Source: Halomonas halophila
GTDB taxonomy: Bacteria; Pseudomonadota; Gammaproteobacteria; Pseudomonadales; Halomonadaceae
Assembly: GCF_030406665.1 (NCBI RefSeq)
Contig: NZ_CP129121.1
Location: forward strand, 1,860,001-1,924,000
Direction: 5' to 3'
DNA length: 64,000 bases
The notes below the pieces were generated by a model. The model was not told the origin of the DNA and searched no databases. It saw only the letters and a list, made by a program, of their open reading frames with translations. This document shows, one piece after another, positions 31,277 through 40,892 of the stretch; positions within the stretch are counted from its first letter, which is position 1, and every line of letters starts with the position of its first letter. Position numbers and translations under genes: made by a program.

Positions 31277-31591
31277 ATGTCCGACAGCACCCTCGACAAG
31301 CTCCATGCCCGCTTCGATCCCGAGGCCGCCCGCGGTATGGACGAGGTCTTCCAGTTCCACTTCAGCGACGCCGGCGACTATCACCTGGTGGTGCAGGACG
31401 GCGAGCTGGACGTTCAGGAAGGCGTACACGAGGAGCCGTCGGTCAGCCTGAGCCTGAGTACCGAGACCCTCAAGGGCGTGATGAGCGGCGAGATCAGCGG
31501 CATGAGCGCCGTGATGAGCGGCCGGCTCAAGGCCACCGGCAACGTCATGCTGGCCACCAAGCTTGGCAGCCTGTTTCCCCGCCGCGGCTGA
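31277..31591 (+). CDS. SCP2 sterol-binding domain protein
   Basis: A 104-residue SCP2-fold protein (ARGMDEVFQFHFSDAGDYHL, LVVQDGELDVQEG, VSLSLSTETLKGVMSGEISG, GRLKATGNVMLATKLGSLF). The small hydrophobic pocket of the family binds lipids; bacterial single-domain members are of unknown role. The start MSDSTLDKLHARFDPEA gives a whole domain; the longer frame upstream is not conserved. Confidence 0.9.
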   Translation: MSDSTLDKLHARFDPEAARGMDEVFQFHFSDAGDYHLVVQDGELDVQEGVHEEPSVSLSLSTETLKGVMSGEISGMSAVMSGRLKATGNVMLATKLGSLFPRRG

Positions 31592-31656
31592 TTTGCCCTG
31601 ACGATCGGTATCCCGACCGGGGTCTGACCCCAAGTGGCCCCAAGTGACCAAGCGCC

Positions 31657-32427
31657 TTACCTGGCGCCGACCTCGGCCAGGTGCGTCTCGATCAGCGCCC
31701 GCGAGATCGAATAGGGCGGCGGCAGCTGGGGCAGCCGGCGCGGCGAGAACCAGGCGGCATCGCTGATCTCGTGGCCGTCGATGCGAATGCGCCGGCTGGC
31801 CGCCTCGGCGAAGTAGCCGAGCATCAGCGAGTGCGGGAAAGGCCAGGCCTGGCTCTGGAAGTAACGCAGCCGCCCCACCGTCAATCCCACCTCCTCGAAC
31901 ACCTCACGGCGCACCGCCTCCTCGGCGGACTCCCCCGGCTCGATGAAGCCGGCCAGCGTCGAGTAGCGCCCCGGCGGAAAACGCGGACTGCGGGCCAGCA
32001 GCAGCGACTCGCCGTGCGTCACCAGGGTGATGATGCACGGTGAGATACGCGGATAGTTGCGATGGCCGCAGCGTTCACAGTGCATGGCGAACTCGTGATC
32101 GAGCCGCGAGGCCGGCGCCCCACAGCTGCCGCAGAAACGGTGATGGCGCAGCCAGGCACCGACCTGCAACGCCGTGGACACCAGCGCGAACCAGGATTCC
32201 GGCAGTCGCGCCAGCCACTCCCGGCCCTCGATCCAGTCATCGCCGGGAGCGTCTTCCACCGACAGGGCCACCGGCGCGTCATGCCACCAGCACAGGGGCT
32301 GCATGGCCGGGGCCCAGGGCTGCCAAGACTGCAAGGGCCCTCCGTCGCCGGCCGGAGCGATGCGGCCCTGGGCCAGGCGAATCACCCGCCCGGCGGTTTC
32401 CTCATGGGGCAGTTCGCGACGCAGCAT
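31657..32427 (-). CDS. nudC: NADH pyrophosphatase NudC
   Basis: A 256-residue Nudix hydrolase that splits NAD(H) and removes NAD caps from RNA. A four-cysteine zinc site (FCGSCG and CERCG) precedes the Nudix box GFIEPGESAEEAVRREVFEE followed by VGL, and SQAWPFPHSLM is the NudC signature (usually SQPWPFP). Start at MLRRELPHEE, whose ATG overlaps the stop of dnaQ (TGATG), which implies coupled translation. Confidence 0.93.
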   Translation of the reverse strand: MLRRELPHEETAGRVIRLAQGRIAPAGDGGPLQSWQPWAPAMQPLCWWHDAPVALSVEDAPGDDWIEGREWLARLPESWFALVSTALQVGAWLRHHRFCGSCGAPASRLDHEFAMHCERCGHRNYPRISPCIITLVTHGESLLLARSPRFPPGRYSTLAGFIEPGESAEEAVRREVFEEVGLTVGRLRYFQSQAWPFPHSLMLGYFAEAASRRIRIDGHEISDAAWFSPRRLPQLPPPYSISRALIETHLAEVGAR

Positions 32428-33185
32428 CAGGGCGTCTCCCGGCCGGGCCAGCCCTCCAGCGTGTCCCAACGGCACTCGCCGCCGGCCTCGCGCACGGTCG
32501 CCAGCTTGTCGCGATGGGCCTGCCATTCGGCCTCGTCCGGTGCCTGCACCTTGAGCGTGCCCGGCGTCAGCGAGACCCGGCGCACGTTCAGCCCGCCGCT
32601 GGCCGCGGACTCATTGCCCTCACCGGCGCTGGCATCCAGCGACAGCGCCGTCTGGCCGCCGGTCATCGCCAGGTAGACGTCGGCCAGGATCTCGGCATCG
32701 AGCAGGGCGCCGTGAAGGACCCGGTGGCCGTTCTCGATGTCGTAGCGCTTGCACAGGGCATCGAGATTGTTGCGCTGGCCCGGGTGCTTGTCCCGGGCCA
32801 TCTGCAGGGTGTCGAGGATGCGGCAGTGATCGGCCACCGGGCCCAGACGAGGCTCGCCGCGGGCCTGGTTCAGCATGCCCAGCTCATGGTCGATGAAGCC
32901 CACGTCGAAAGGCGCGTTGTGGATCACCAGCTCCGCCCCCTCGATGAAGGCCCAGAACTCGTCGGCGATCTCGGCGAACAGCGGCTCGTCGGCGACCCGC
33001 TCGTCGGTGATGCCATGCACCGCCACCGCCTCGGCGTCGATGGTTCGCTGCGGATTGATGAACTGGTGATAGGTGTTGCCGGTCAGCCGGCGATTGACCA
33101 TCTCCACGGCGCCGATCTCGATCAGGCGATGGCCGTCACGGGGGTCGATGCCGGTGGTCTCGGTATCCAGGATGATCTGGCGCAT
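32427..33185 (-). CDS. dnaQ: DNA polymerase III epsilon subunit (3'-5' exonuclease)
   Basis: A 252-residue DnaQ, the proofreading subunit of the replicative polymerase. The DEDDh exonuclease motifs are seen: ILDTETTG (Asp7, Glu9), IHNAPFDVGF with the third acid, and HGALLDAEILADVYLAM with His and Asp. A clamp-binding QTALSL follows the catalytic domain, and the C-terminal tail binds alpha. It lies 40 bp after rnhA, a linked pair in many gammaproteobacteria, and overlaps nudC. Confidence 0.96.
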   Translation of the reverse strand: MRQIILDTETTGIDPRDGHRLIEIGAVEMVNRRLTGNTYHQFINPQRTIDAEAVAVHGITDERVADEPLFAEIADEFWAFIEGAELVIHNAPFDVGFIDHELGMLNQARGEPRLGPVADHCRILDTLQMARDKHPGQRNNLDALCKRYDIENGHRVLHGALLDAEILADVYLAMTGGQTALSLDASAGEGNESAASGGLNVRRVSLTPGTLKVQAPDEAEWQAHRDKLATVREAGGECRWDTLEGWPGRETP

Positions 33186-33225
33186 GGGGCGTTACCTGTG
33201 GTGATCGGCGGTATTGATGCGTGAA

Positions 33226-33696
33226 TCAGGCCTTGGCCTGCATCTCGTCGATGGCCTCGTTGGCCAGGCTGTCGGCGCGCTCGTTGCCGGGATGTCCGCT
33301 GTGGCCCTTGACCCAATGCCACTCGACGCGATGCCGTTGCGCCTCTTCGTGGAGGGCCCGCCACAGCTCGGCGTTCTTGACCGGCTGCTTGGAGGCGGTC
33401 TTCCAGCCGCGCTTGATCCAGCCGTGAATCCACTCGGTGATGCCGCGACGCAGGTATTCGGAGTCGGTCCACAGCTCGACACGGCACGGCCGGGTCAGCG
33501 CCTTCAGCGCCATGATGGCGGCCATCAGTTCCATGCGGTTGTTGGTGGTCTTCTGCTCGGCGCCCTTGAGCGGCTTCTCGTGGGGGCCACTGCACAGCAG
33601 CGCGCCCCAGCCACCCGGCCCCGGATTGCCGCGGCAGGCGCCGTCGGTATAGATCGTCACTTCGGGCAACGCCCCTGATGGTGGTTGGTCTGTCAC
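33226..33696 (-). CDS. rnhA: Ribonuclease HI
   Basis: A 156-residue RNase HI that removes RNA from RNA-DNA hybrids. The four catalytic acids are in EVTIYTDGACRGNPGPGGWG, NNRMELMAA, ELWTDSEY and NERADSLANEA; the basic handle WIHGWIKRGWKTASKQPV is present. It overlaps the methyltransferase gene upstream by four bases (ATGA). Confidence 0.97.
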   Translation of the reverse strand: MTDQPPSGALPEVTIYTDGACRGNPGPGGWGALLCSGPHEKPLKGAEQKTTNNRMELMAAIMALKALTRPCRVELWTDSEYLRRGITEWIHGWIKRGWKTASKQPVKNAELWRALHEEAQRHRVEWHWVKGHSGHPGNERADSLANEAIDEMQAKA

Positions 33697-34460
33697 CCTC
33701 GATCACCTTCGTCGGTGGCGGACCGGCCAGACACATTGCCCAGCGCCGAGCCGGCCAGCGGCGTCGGAAAGACCACCCTGCCGCGCCCGGGCTGGACCAG
33801 CTGGGACCGGCGCCGCGCATGAATCATGTAGCTGTCGCCCAACGGCAGGTTGTGCCGGCGCCCGAGCGTCTCGAGCCGGGCATTGCGGGCCAGGCCGCCG
33901 GGCAGGCGAAAGCCACAGTAGTCTACCCGCTGGGCCTCGAAATCGACAAACGCCAGCCAGTCGGCAAGACGCCCCGGCGTGCGCCAGCGGCCGCGCCCGG
34001 GCAGCTGGCGGCGTCGGGCCGGTCGGCAGCGCCGCCAGCCGCTCGGGCCGAAGGGGTGCCAGCCGAACAGGATCAGGTGACCGTCGTCGGCGGTGACGCG
34101 AGCCGCTTCCTGGAGCAGGTGGTGGGGGTCGGGGGCGATCTCGAGCAGGTGATGCACCACCACCAGGCTCAGACAACCATCGGGTAGCGGCAGCGCGTCC
34201 AGGGGACACACCAGGGTGGATTCGTGCGAGGCCAGCTCAGGTGTCGGCGCCCAGCACAGCGCGTGACGCACCGGACACATGTCGGCCAGGCTCGGCGCCA
34301 GCCCGAGTTCCAGCCCGTGGGCCCCGAACCAGCGCTCGCACAACGGCCCCAGACAGGCGCGCTGGGCCTGCCACACGGCCTGGCCCGGAGGGCTCGCCCA
34401 AAAACGGCGCCCCTCTCGCACCAGTCGCGCCAGGCTCATCGCATCCTGCGAATTTGACAT
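33693..34460 (-). CDS. SAM-dependent methyltransferase (rnhA-linked)
   Basis: A 255-residue class I methyltransferase of the Methyltransf_11 type; LVVVHHLLEIAPDPHHLLQE and GHLILFGWHPFGPSGWRR are the typical post-motif strands. The first SAM-binding glycine loop is weak. Genes of this kind are linked to rnhA, dnaQ and gloB in many Pseudomonas and Halomonas relatives; the substrate is unknown. Start MSNSQDAMSL is preferred over one 12 codons upstream. Confidence 0.85.
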   Translation of the reverse strand: MSNSQDAMSLARLVREGRRFWASPPGQAVWQAQRACLGPLCERWFGAHGLELGLAPSLADMCPVRHALCWAPTPELASHESTLVCPLDALPLPDGCLSLVVVHHLLEIAPDPHHLLQEAARVTADDGHLILFGWHPFGPSGWRRCRPARRRQLPGRGRWRTPGRLADWLAFVDFEAQRVDYCGFRLPGGLARNARLETLGRRHNLPLGDSYMIHARRRSQLVQPGRGRVVFPTPLAGSALGNVSGRSATDEGDRG

Positions 34461-34559
34461 GATCCGTTCATCTCTCCAGAGTACTCGATTTTGCAAAGAT
34501 CCGATTCAAGGCGCCACCGGCTCGGTTGATACCGGCCCCGGCGCGAGGACCCCGAGCCC

Positions 34560-35327
34560 ATGTTGAGCGTGACACCGATTCCCGCCTTTCGCGACAACTA
34601 TATCTGGATGCTGCGGCAGGACACGAGCCCCGAGGTCTGCGTGGTGGATCCCGGTGACGCCACCCCGGTGATCGAGACCCTGGAACGCGAGGGCCTGACC
34701 CTGGGCAGCATTCTCGTCACCCATCATCACGCGGATCACGTCGGCGGCCTGCCCGAGCTGATCCAGCGCTATTCGCCGCGGGTGATCGGCCCGCACAACC
34801 CCGCCATCGAAGGCATCGACGAGCGCGTCGGCGCCGGCGACGAGGTGCGGGTGATCGGACGCCTGTTCGAGGTCCTCGAGGTTCCGGGCCACACCCTGGA
34901 TCATATCGCGTTCTTCACCGCCGGCATTCCGCCGCTGCTGTTCTGCGGCGACACCCTGTTCAGTGCCGGCTGCGGACGTCTGTTCGAAGGAACCCCCGAA
35001 CAGATGCATGCCTCGCTGGCGCGCCTCACCGCGCTGCCCGAGGACACCCTGGTCTTCGCGGCCCACGAGTACACCCTGGCGAACCTCGCCTTCGCCAAGG
35101 CCGCCGACCCGGACAACCCCGACATCGACGCCGCCGAGCAGGAGTGCCGGCGGGCCCGGGAGCTCGAGCGCCCCACCCTGCCCAGCACCATCGGGCGGGA
35201 ACGGCGCATCAACCCTTTCCTGCGCTGCGAGGACGCCGGCGTGCGTCGGGCGGCCGCACCCCAGGGCGACACCGCCGACGCCGTGACCACCTTCGCCACG
35301 CTGCGCGCCTGGAAAGACGACTTCTGA
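34560..35327 (+). CDS. gloB: Hydroxyacylglutathione hydrolase (glyoxalase II)
   Basis: A 255-residue metallo-beta-lactamase-fold enzyme that hydrolyses S-lactoylglutathione to lactate and glutathione in methylglyoxal detoxification. The metal site is intact: VTHHHADHVGG, PGHTLDHIAFF, CGDTLFSAGCGR and HEYTLANLAFA, and the C-terminal substrate domain ends with FATLRAWKDDF. It is divergent from the methyltransferase gene and starts the gloB-mltD pair. Confidence 0.96.
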   Translation: MLSVTPIPAFRDNYIWMLRQDTSPEVCVVDPGDATPVIETLEREGLTLGSILVTHHHADHVGGLPELIQRYSPRVIGPHNPAIEGIDERVGAGDEVRVIGRLFEVLEVPGHTLDHIAFFTAGIPPLLFCGDTLFSAGCGRLFEGTPEQMHASLARLTALPEDTLVFAAHEYTLANLAFAKAADPDNPDIDAAEQECRRARELERPTLPSTIGRERRINPFLRCEDAGVRRAAAPQGDTADAVTTFATLRAWKDDF

Positions 35328-35395
35328 GACCCACCCGGCAACTCGCGTTGCCCGCCTGATTCACGGACGGCAACGCCCGCCCCGGAGGCCCCTGA

Positions 35396-36586
35396 ATGAC
35401 CTATCACACATCGCGCCGGCGACTCCTCGGATTCGCCAGCACGATCGCCATGACCGGCGCCCTGATCGCCGGCGCCTACACCAAGGCATCGACCCTGCCC
35501 GCCGGACAGCTGGGCGCCGACACCCCGAGCTTCGCCCCGGTGCATCGCGGCGAGCCGGAAGGCCAGCGCACCTTCTGGAGCCACCTGCAACTGCAGCCGG
35601 CCGACGCCTGGTCGCGCCTGCGCGACACCTTCCAGTGGCAGGATCAGTGGCAGAGCGGCGCCGGCCACGCCCGCGTTCAGCACTGGATCGACGAATACAG
35701 CGCCAAGCCGCACAACGTCGCCGAGATCGCCGAGCGCGCCCGCCCCTGGCTGGCGTGGATCCTCGAGCGGGTCGAGGACCGTGGCCTGCCCGGCGAGATC
35801 GCCCTGGTGCCCTTCGTCGAGAGCTCCTTCGACCCCGAGGCGCGCAGCCACTTCGGCGCCGCCGGCCTGTGGCAGATCATGCCGCGCACGGGCGATGCCT
35901 TGGGCCTGAACCGCTCGCGCGGCTGGGACGGCCGCCTGGACGTGGTGCGCTCGACCCAGGCCGCCCTGGACTACATCGAGTACCAGGCCGACCAGTGGTA
36001 CGAGGGCGACATCGAGCTCTCGCTGGCCGCCTACAACGCCGGCGCCGGCACCGTGAACCGTGCCCAACGACGCGCCCTGGCCCAGGGCAAGCAGGGCGAC
36101 TACTGGGATCTCGACCTGCCCAACGAGACCATGGACTATGTACCCAAGCTGCTGGCCATCGCCGCCATCGTCGGCGAACCGGAGCGCTACGGCGTGACGC
36201 TGCCCGATATCGAGGGCACGCCGGCCTTCGAGCGCGTGCCGGTGACGCGCACCGTGCGCCTCGGCGAGGCCGCGAAGCTGGCCGACGTGCCGACCGGCGA
36301 GCTGGCGGCCCTCAACCCCGGCCTGCGCGGCGACACCGCCCGCCCCGGCCAGGTCAGCGAGCTGCTGGTGCCCGCCGACCGGGCCGAACCGCTGCTGGTC
36401 GCCCTGGAGCGCACCGCCCCGAGCGCTGGCAGCGCTGAAGAGGTCCATGTGGTACAGCGCGGCGACACCCTCTCCGCCATCGCCTCCCGACACGCCGTGG
36501 CGGTCGCCGACCTGGCCCGCTGGAACGGCCTCGACAGCCCCAACGCTTTACAACCCGGCCAGCAGCTGACACTTTCCGGTAGATGA
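35396..36586 (+). CDS. mltD: Membrane-bound lytic transglycosylase MltD-like with LysM
   Basis: A 396-residue peptidoglycan-cleaving enzyme. The N-terminus (SRRRLLGFASTIAMTGALIA) is a twin-arginine-like export signal rather than a lipoprotein signal with lipobox cysteine. The family-1D transglycosylase domain has the catalytic Glu in VPFVESSFDPEARSHFGAAG, LWQIMPRTG and SLAAYNAGAGTVNRA. One C-terminal LysM is clear (HVVQRGDTLSAIASRHAVAV), preceded by a weaker LysM-like unit; E. coli MltD has more. A strong GC hairpin (36590-36607) follows the stop. Confidence 0.92.
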   Translation: MTYHTSRRRLLGFASTIAMTGALIAGAYTKASTLPAGQLGADTPSFAPVHRGEPEGQRTFWSHLQLQPADAWSRLRDTFQWQDQWQSGAGHARVQHWIDEYSAKPHNVAEIAERARPWLAWILERVEDRGLPGEIALVPFVESSFDPEARSHFGAAGLWQIMPRTGDALGLNRSRGWDGRLDVVRSTQAALDYIEYQADQWYEGDIELSLAAYNAGAGTVNRAQRRALAQGKQGDYWDLDLPNETMDYVPKLLAIAAIVGEPERYGVTLPDIEGTPAFERVPVTRTVRLGEAAKLADVPTGELAALNPGLRGDTARPGQVSELLVPADRAEPLLVALERTAPSAGSAEEVHVVQRGDTLSAIASRHAVAVADLARWNGLDSPNALQPGQQLTLSGR

Positions 36587-36631
36587 TCAGGGGGGCCGTC
36601 GCCCCCCGACCTGGTACAAGGATGCTGACCG

Positions 36632-38452
36632 ATGCGATCGATCGTCCTGCTGACGACGGCCCTGGCGGCGACACCCGCCCTGGCCGCGGCCCCGGCCGAC
36701 GTGCCCACGCGCCACGGCCTGGCCCTCTACGGCGACCCGGCGCTGCCGGCGGATTTCGACCACTTCCCTCACGCCGATCCCGATGCCCCGGTCGGCGGCA
36801 CCCTGACCCGCAGCGCCAACGGCAGCTTCGATTCCACCAATCCCTTCATCATCCAGGGCACGCCGGCCTCGGGCCTGAACGCCATCTACGACACCCTGAT
36901 GGTGGCCAATCCGGACGAACCCTTCACCATGTACGGGCTGCTGGCCGAAGGCATCCGCCTCGACCCGGACCGCCGGTGGATCGAATTCGACCTCGACCCC
37001 GATGCCCGCTTTCATGACGGCGAGCCGGTCGACGCCGCCGACGTGGTCTTCAGCTTCGAGACGCTCACCGAGCAAGGCCAGCCGTTCTACGCCGCCTATT
37101 ACGCCGACGTCAGCGACGTGCGGGTGGTCGACGAGAACACCGTGCACTTCGACCTCGCCGACAGCGATTCCCGCGAGTTGCCGCTGATCCTCGGCCAGAT
37201 GCCGATCCTGCCGGCCCACTACTGGGAAGACCGAGACTTCGAGCGACCCACTCGCGACGCCCTGCTCGGCTCCGGCCCCTATCGCATCACCGAGGTCGAT
37301 CCCGGCCGGCGCATCGTCTACGAACGGGTCGACGACTACTGGGGGAAGGCTCTTCCGGTCAATCGCGGCCGCCACAACATCGGCCGGCTGGTCTACGACT
37401 ACTATCGCGACCAGACGGTGGCGCTCGAGGCCTTCAAGGCCGGCAATATCGACATGCGCATCGAGTCCAGCGCCCGCCACTGGGCCACCGCCTACGACTT
37501 CCCCGCCGCCGAAGGCGGCTTCGTCCGGCGCCTGGAAGTACCCGACGGCCAGCCGGCCGGCATGCAGGCCTACGTGCTGAACACTCGCCGCGACACATTC
37601 CAGGACGCCCGGGTGCGCGAGGCGCTGAACCTGGTCTTCGACTTCGAGTGGCTCAATCAAAACCTCTTCTACGGCGCCTACGAACGCACCCACAGCTACT
37701 TCGAGAATTCCGAGATGGCCGCCGAGGGCCTGCCGAGCGACGCCGAACTGGCCCTGCTCGAGCCCTGGCGCGACGACCTTCCCGAGCGGGTGTTCGACGA
37801 ACCGCTGCCCGTGGAGCGGCCGGATGACATGCGTGCTCGCCTGCGCGAGGCGCTGGCGCTGCTCCATGCCGCCGGCTACGAGAATCGAGACGACGGTACC
37901 CTGGTGAACACGGAGACCGGCGAGCCGCTGTCCTTCGAAGTGCTGCTCTACGACACCCAGTTCGAGCGCGTCGTGCAGCCGCTGCTGCGCAACCTCTCAC
38001 GGCTCGGCGTGCAGGGCGACATCCGCATCGTCGACGTCAATCAGTACCTCAACCGACTGCGCCGCTTCGACTTCGACGTGGTGGTGGGGAGCTTTCCGCA
38101 ATCCGCCAATCCGGGTAACGAACAGCGTGAGTTCTGGGGCAGCGAGTACGCCGACGCGCCGCAGAGCCGCAACCTGATCGGCCTGGCCGACCCGGCGATC
38201 GACGCCCTGGTCGACGACCTGATCGCCGCCGACAGCCGCGAGGCGCTGGACACCGCCGCCCGGGCTCTCGACCGAGTGCTGCGCTGGGGCTTCTACGTCA
38301 TTCCCCAGTGGCACCTGGACAGCACCCGCATCGCGGTCTGGGACAAGTTCGGCTGGAAGGAGCCCTTCCCCGAGTACAATCTCGACCTCGACGCCTGGTG
38401 GGTCGACCCCGATCGCGGCGCCGAGATCGAGGCCCGACAGCGCAATCGGTGA
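36632..38452 (+). CDS. yejA: Peptide ABC transporter substrate-binding protein (YejA-like)
   Basis: A 606-residue periplasmic binding protein of the oligopeptide class (SBP_bac_5). A signal peptide (LLTTALAATPALAAAP) is followed by LTRSANGSFDSTNPFIIQGT, GSGPYRITEVDPGRRIVYER and the long C-terminal lobe. It begins yejABEF, known in enterobacteria for uptake of microcin C and peptides. A 263-bp gap containing a dispersed repeat separates it from yejB. Confidence 0.92.
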   Translation: MRSIVLLTTALAATPALAAAPADVPTRHGLALYGDPALPADFDHFPHADPDAPVGGTLTRSANGSFDSTNPFIIQGTPASGLNAIYDTLMVANPDEPFTMYGLLAEGIRLDPDRRWIEFDLDPDARFHDGEPVDAADVVFSFETLTEQGQPFYAAYYADVSDVRVVDENTVHFDLADSDSRELPLILGQMPILPAHYWEDRDFERPTRDALLGSGPYRITEVDPGRRIVYERVDDYWGKALPVNRGRHNIGRLVYDYYRDQTVALEAFKAGNIDMRIESSARHWATAYDFPAAEGGFVRRLEVPDGQPAGMQAYVLNTRRDTFQDARVREALNLVFDFEWLNQNLFYGAYERTHSYFENSEMAAEGLPSDAELALLEPWRDDLPERVFDEPLPVERPDDMRARLREALALLHAAGYENRDDGTLVNTETGEPLSFEVLLYDTQFERVVQPLLRNLSRLGVQGDIRIVDVNQYLNRLRRFDFDVVVGSFPQSANPGNEQREFWGSEYADAPQSRNLIGLADPAIDALVDDLIAADSREALDTAARALDRVLRWGFYVIPQWHLDSTRIAVWDKFGWKEPFPEYNLDLDAWWVDPDRGAEIEARQRNR

Positions 38453-38500
38453 GGCGGCTACGAGGTACCATGCTCGCTGGCAGACAGATAAGCGCCAGGT

Positions 38501-38668
38501 CGAGGCGAGGTTCTTTTGACAGGGGGTGAGGCGATTCTCGCCGAACGGGTTGGCCAAGGAGGGCCAACACCGGCCCTGCAAGCGGCGCAGGACGCGCATT
38601 AGCGCCGCTGGTCAAGAGAAGCGCCCAGGGATGGGGTCACCGCGTCCTCGCCGAGGCTCGTCGCCGAG
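38501..38668 (+). repeat. Dispersed intergenic palindromic repeat, copy A (interrupted)
   Basis: Shares GCGAGGTTCTTTTGAC, GTCAAGAGAAGCGCCCAGGG and GCGTCCTCGC with the inverted copy at 60045-60141. In copy A the arms TTCTTTTGAC (38511-38520) and GTCAAGAGAA (38611-38620) are about 90 bases apart instead of 7; the extra piece has its own inverted repeats (TTGGCC/GGCCAA and AGCGGCGC/GCGCCGCT). It fills the gap between yejA and yejB. Confidence 0.7.
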
Positions 38669-38715
38669 AAAGCGCTTCTCTCGTCGAGATTTCATAGAAG
38701 CCCTAAGGAAACGCC

Positions 38716-39792
38716 GTGGCCGCCTACGTACTGCGCCGCCTGCTGCTGATGATCCCTACCCTGCTGGGGATCATGCTGCTCAACTTCCTCATCGTGCAGG
38801 CCGCCCCGGGCGGCCCCATCGACCAGATGCTGGCCCGCTTCGAGGGCCTGTCGACCCAGGCCAGCACCCGCCTAGAGGGCGGCGGCGGAGACAGTGCCGG
38901 CGGTGGCGGTGAATCCCGCGGCTCCCGCGGCGTGCCGCAACAGTACATCGACCGCCTCGAAACCCAGTTCGGCTTCGACGAGCCGGCCTACCAGCGCTTC
39001 TTCGACATGCTGGTCGACTACGCCACCTTCGACCTGGGCGAGAGCTTCTTCCGCGGCGAGCCGGTCACCCAGCTGATGCTCGAGCGGCTGCCGGTGTCGA
39101 TCTCGCTGGGCCTCTGGACCACCCTGCTGGTGTATCTGATCTCGATCCCGCTGGGCATCCGCAAGGCGCTGCGCCACGGCTCGCGCTTCGACGTCTGGAG
39201 CTCGGGGCTGGTGATCGTCGGCTACGCCATCCCGGGGTTCCTGTTCGCCATCCTGCTGATCGTGCTGTTCGCCGGCGGCAGCTACTGGGACGTCTTCCCG
39301 CTGCGCGGCCTGACCTCGCCGGACTTCGGTGAGCTCTCCGCCTGGGGCAAGCTCAAGGACTACTTCTGGCACATCAGCCTACCGGTGCTGGCCTCGGCGA
39401 TCGGCAGCTTCGCCACCCTGACCATGCTGACCAAGAACAGCTTCCTCGACGAGATCCACAAGCAGTACGTGCTCACCGCCCGGGCCAAGGGGGCCAGCGA
39501 CCGTCGCGTGCTCTACGGCCATGTCTTCCGCAACGCCATGCTGATCATCATCGCCGGTCTGCCCTCGGCGCTGGTGGCGATCTTCTTCACCGGCTCGCTG
39601 CTGATCGAGGTCATCTTCTCGCTCAACGGCCTGGGCCTCTTGGGCTTCGAGGCGGTGATGCAGCGCGATTACCCGGTGATCTTCGGCACCCTGTATCTCT
39701 ATACCCTGATCGGGCTGATCCTGAAGCTGATCTCCGACCTGACCTACGTATGGGTCGACCCGCGGATCGACTTCGAGACCCGGGAGTCCTGA
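38716..39792 (+). CDS. yejB: Peptide ABC transporter permease YejB
   Basis: A 358-residue DppB-type permease with GTG start. Six membrane helices; the insert GGGGDSAGGGGESRGSRG is a glycine/serine-rich periplasmic loop as in YejB proteins. The EAA-like coupling loop is YVLTARAKGASDRRVLYGHV. It is followed after 2 bp by yejE. Confidence 0.93.
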   Translation: MAAYVLRRLLLMIPTLLGIMLLNFLIVQAAPGGPIDQMLARFEGLSTQASTRLEGGGGDSAGGGGESRGSRGVPQQYIDRLETQFGFDEPAYQRFFDMLVDYATFDLGESFFRGEPVTQLMLERLPVSISLGLWTTLLVYLISIPLGIRKALRHGSRFDVWSSGLVIVGYAIPGFLFAILLIVLFAGGSYWDVFPLRGLTSPDFGELSAWGKLKDYFWHISLPVLASAIGSFATLTMLTKNSFLDEIHKQYVLTARAKGASDRRVLYGHVFRNAMLIIIAGLPSALVAIFFTGSLLIEVIFSLNGLGLLGFEAVMQRDYPVIFGTLYLYTLIGLILKLISDLTYVWVDPRIDFETRES

Positions 39793-39794
39793 AC

Positions 39795-40892
39795 ATGGCA
39801 CTGAGCGAGCGTTTCTCCCCCATCACCCGCCGCCGGCTGGCCGTGTTCCGCGGCAACCCGCGCGCGCGCCTGTCGCTGTGGCTGTTCCTGGCCATGTTCG
39901 TGATCAGCCTCGGCGCCGAGCTGGTGGCCAACGACCGACCGCTGCTGGTCCACTACCAGGGTCAGTGGTACGCGCCGCTGGTCGTCGACTACCCGGACAG
40001 CGAGTTCGGCGGTTTCCTGCCCACGCCGGCCGACTATCGCGATCCCTACACCCGTGAGGCGATCGAGGCCGACGGCTGGATGCTGTGGCCCCCGATCCCG
40101 TTCTCCTACGACACCCTCGATCAGGACCTCGACCATCCGGCGCCCTCGCCCCCCGACGCCCACCACTGGCTGGGCACCGACGATCAGGGCCGCGACGTGC
40201 TGGCTCGAGTGATCTACGGCTTCCGCCTGTCGGTGGTGTTCGCCCTGGTGCTGACCGCCGGCTCCCTGGCCCTGGGCGTGATCATCGGCGGCGTGCAGGG
40301 CTACTTCGGCGGCAAGGTCGACCTGATCGGCCAGCGCCTGATCGAGATCTGGTCCGGGCTGCCGGTGCTGTTCCTGCTGATCATCCTGGCCAGCCTGGTC
40401 GAGCCGAACCTGTGGTGGCTGCTCGGCATCATGCTGCTGTTCTCCTGGCTGGGGCTGGTCGACGTGGTGCGCGCCGAGTTCCTGCGCGCCCGCAACCTGG
40501 AATACGTGCGCGCCGCCAAGGCCATGGGGCTGCCGTCGCGAATCATCATGCGCCGCCACGTGCTGCCCAACGCCATGGTCGCCACCCTGACCTTCATTCC
40601 GTTCCTGTTCACCGGCGCCATCACCACGCTCACCGCCCTGGACTTCCTCGGCTTCGGCCTGCCGCCGGGCTCGCCGTCGCTGGGCGAGCTGGTGGCCCAG
40701 GGCAAGAACAACCTCCAGGCGCCGTGGCTCGGCATCACCGCCTTCCTGACCCTGGCGGTGATGCTGTCGCTGCTGGTGTTCATCGGCGAGGGCCTGCGCG
40801 ACGCCTTCGATCCGCGCCACATCCAGCACGCCGGCGGCAAGTCCGAGCCGGCCGACGGCGAGCGCCAGACCGCTACCGGGAGCGCCAGATGA
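39795..40892 (+). CDS. yejE: Peptide ABC transporter permease YejE
   Basis: A 365-residue DppC-type permease. The long first periplasmic loop (VANDRPLLVHYQGQWYAPLV, then YDTLDQDLDHPAPSPPDAHH and WLGTDDQGRDVLARV) is typical of YejE; the coupling loop is YVRAAKAMGLPSRIIMRRHV. Start MALSERFSPITRRR follows the yejB stop by two bases. The stop overlaps yejF (ATGA). Confidence 0.93.
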   Translation: MALSERFSPITRRRLAVFRGNPRARLSLWLFLAMFVISLGAELVANDRPLLVHYQGQWYAPLVVDYPDSEFGGFLPTPADYRDPYTREAIEADGWMLWPPIPFSYDTLDQDLDHPAPSPPDAHHWLGTDDQGRDVLARVIYGFRLSVVFALVLTAGSLALGVIIGGVQGYFGGKVDLIGQRLIEIWSGLPVLFLLIILASLVEPNLWWLLGIMLLFSWLGLVDVVRAEFLRARNLEYVRAAKAMGLPSRIIMRRHVLPNAMVATLTFIPFLFTGAITTLTALDFLGFGLPPGSPSLGELVAQGKNNLQAPWLGITAFLTLAVMLSLLVFIGEGLRDAFDPRHIQHAGGKSEPADGERQTATGSAR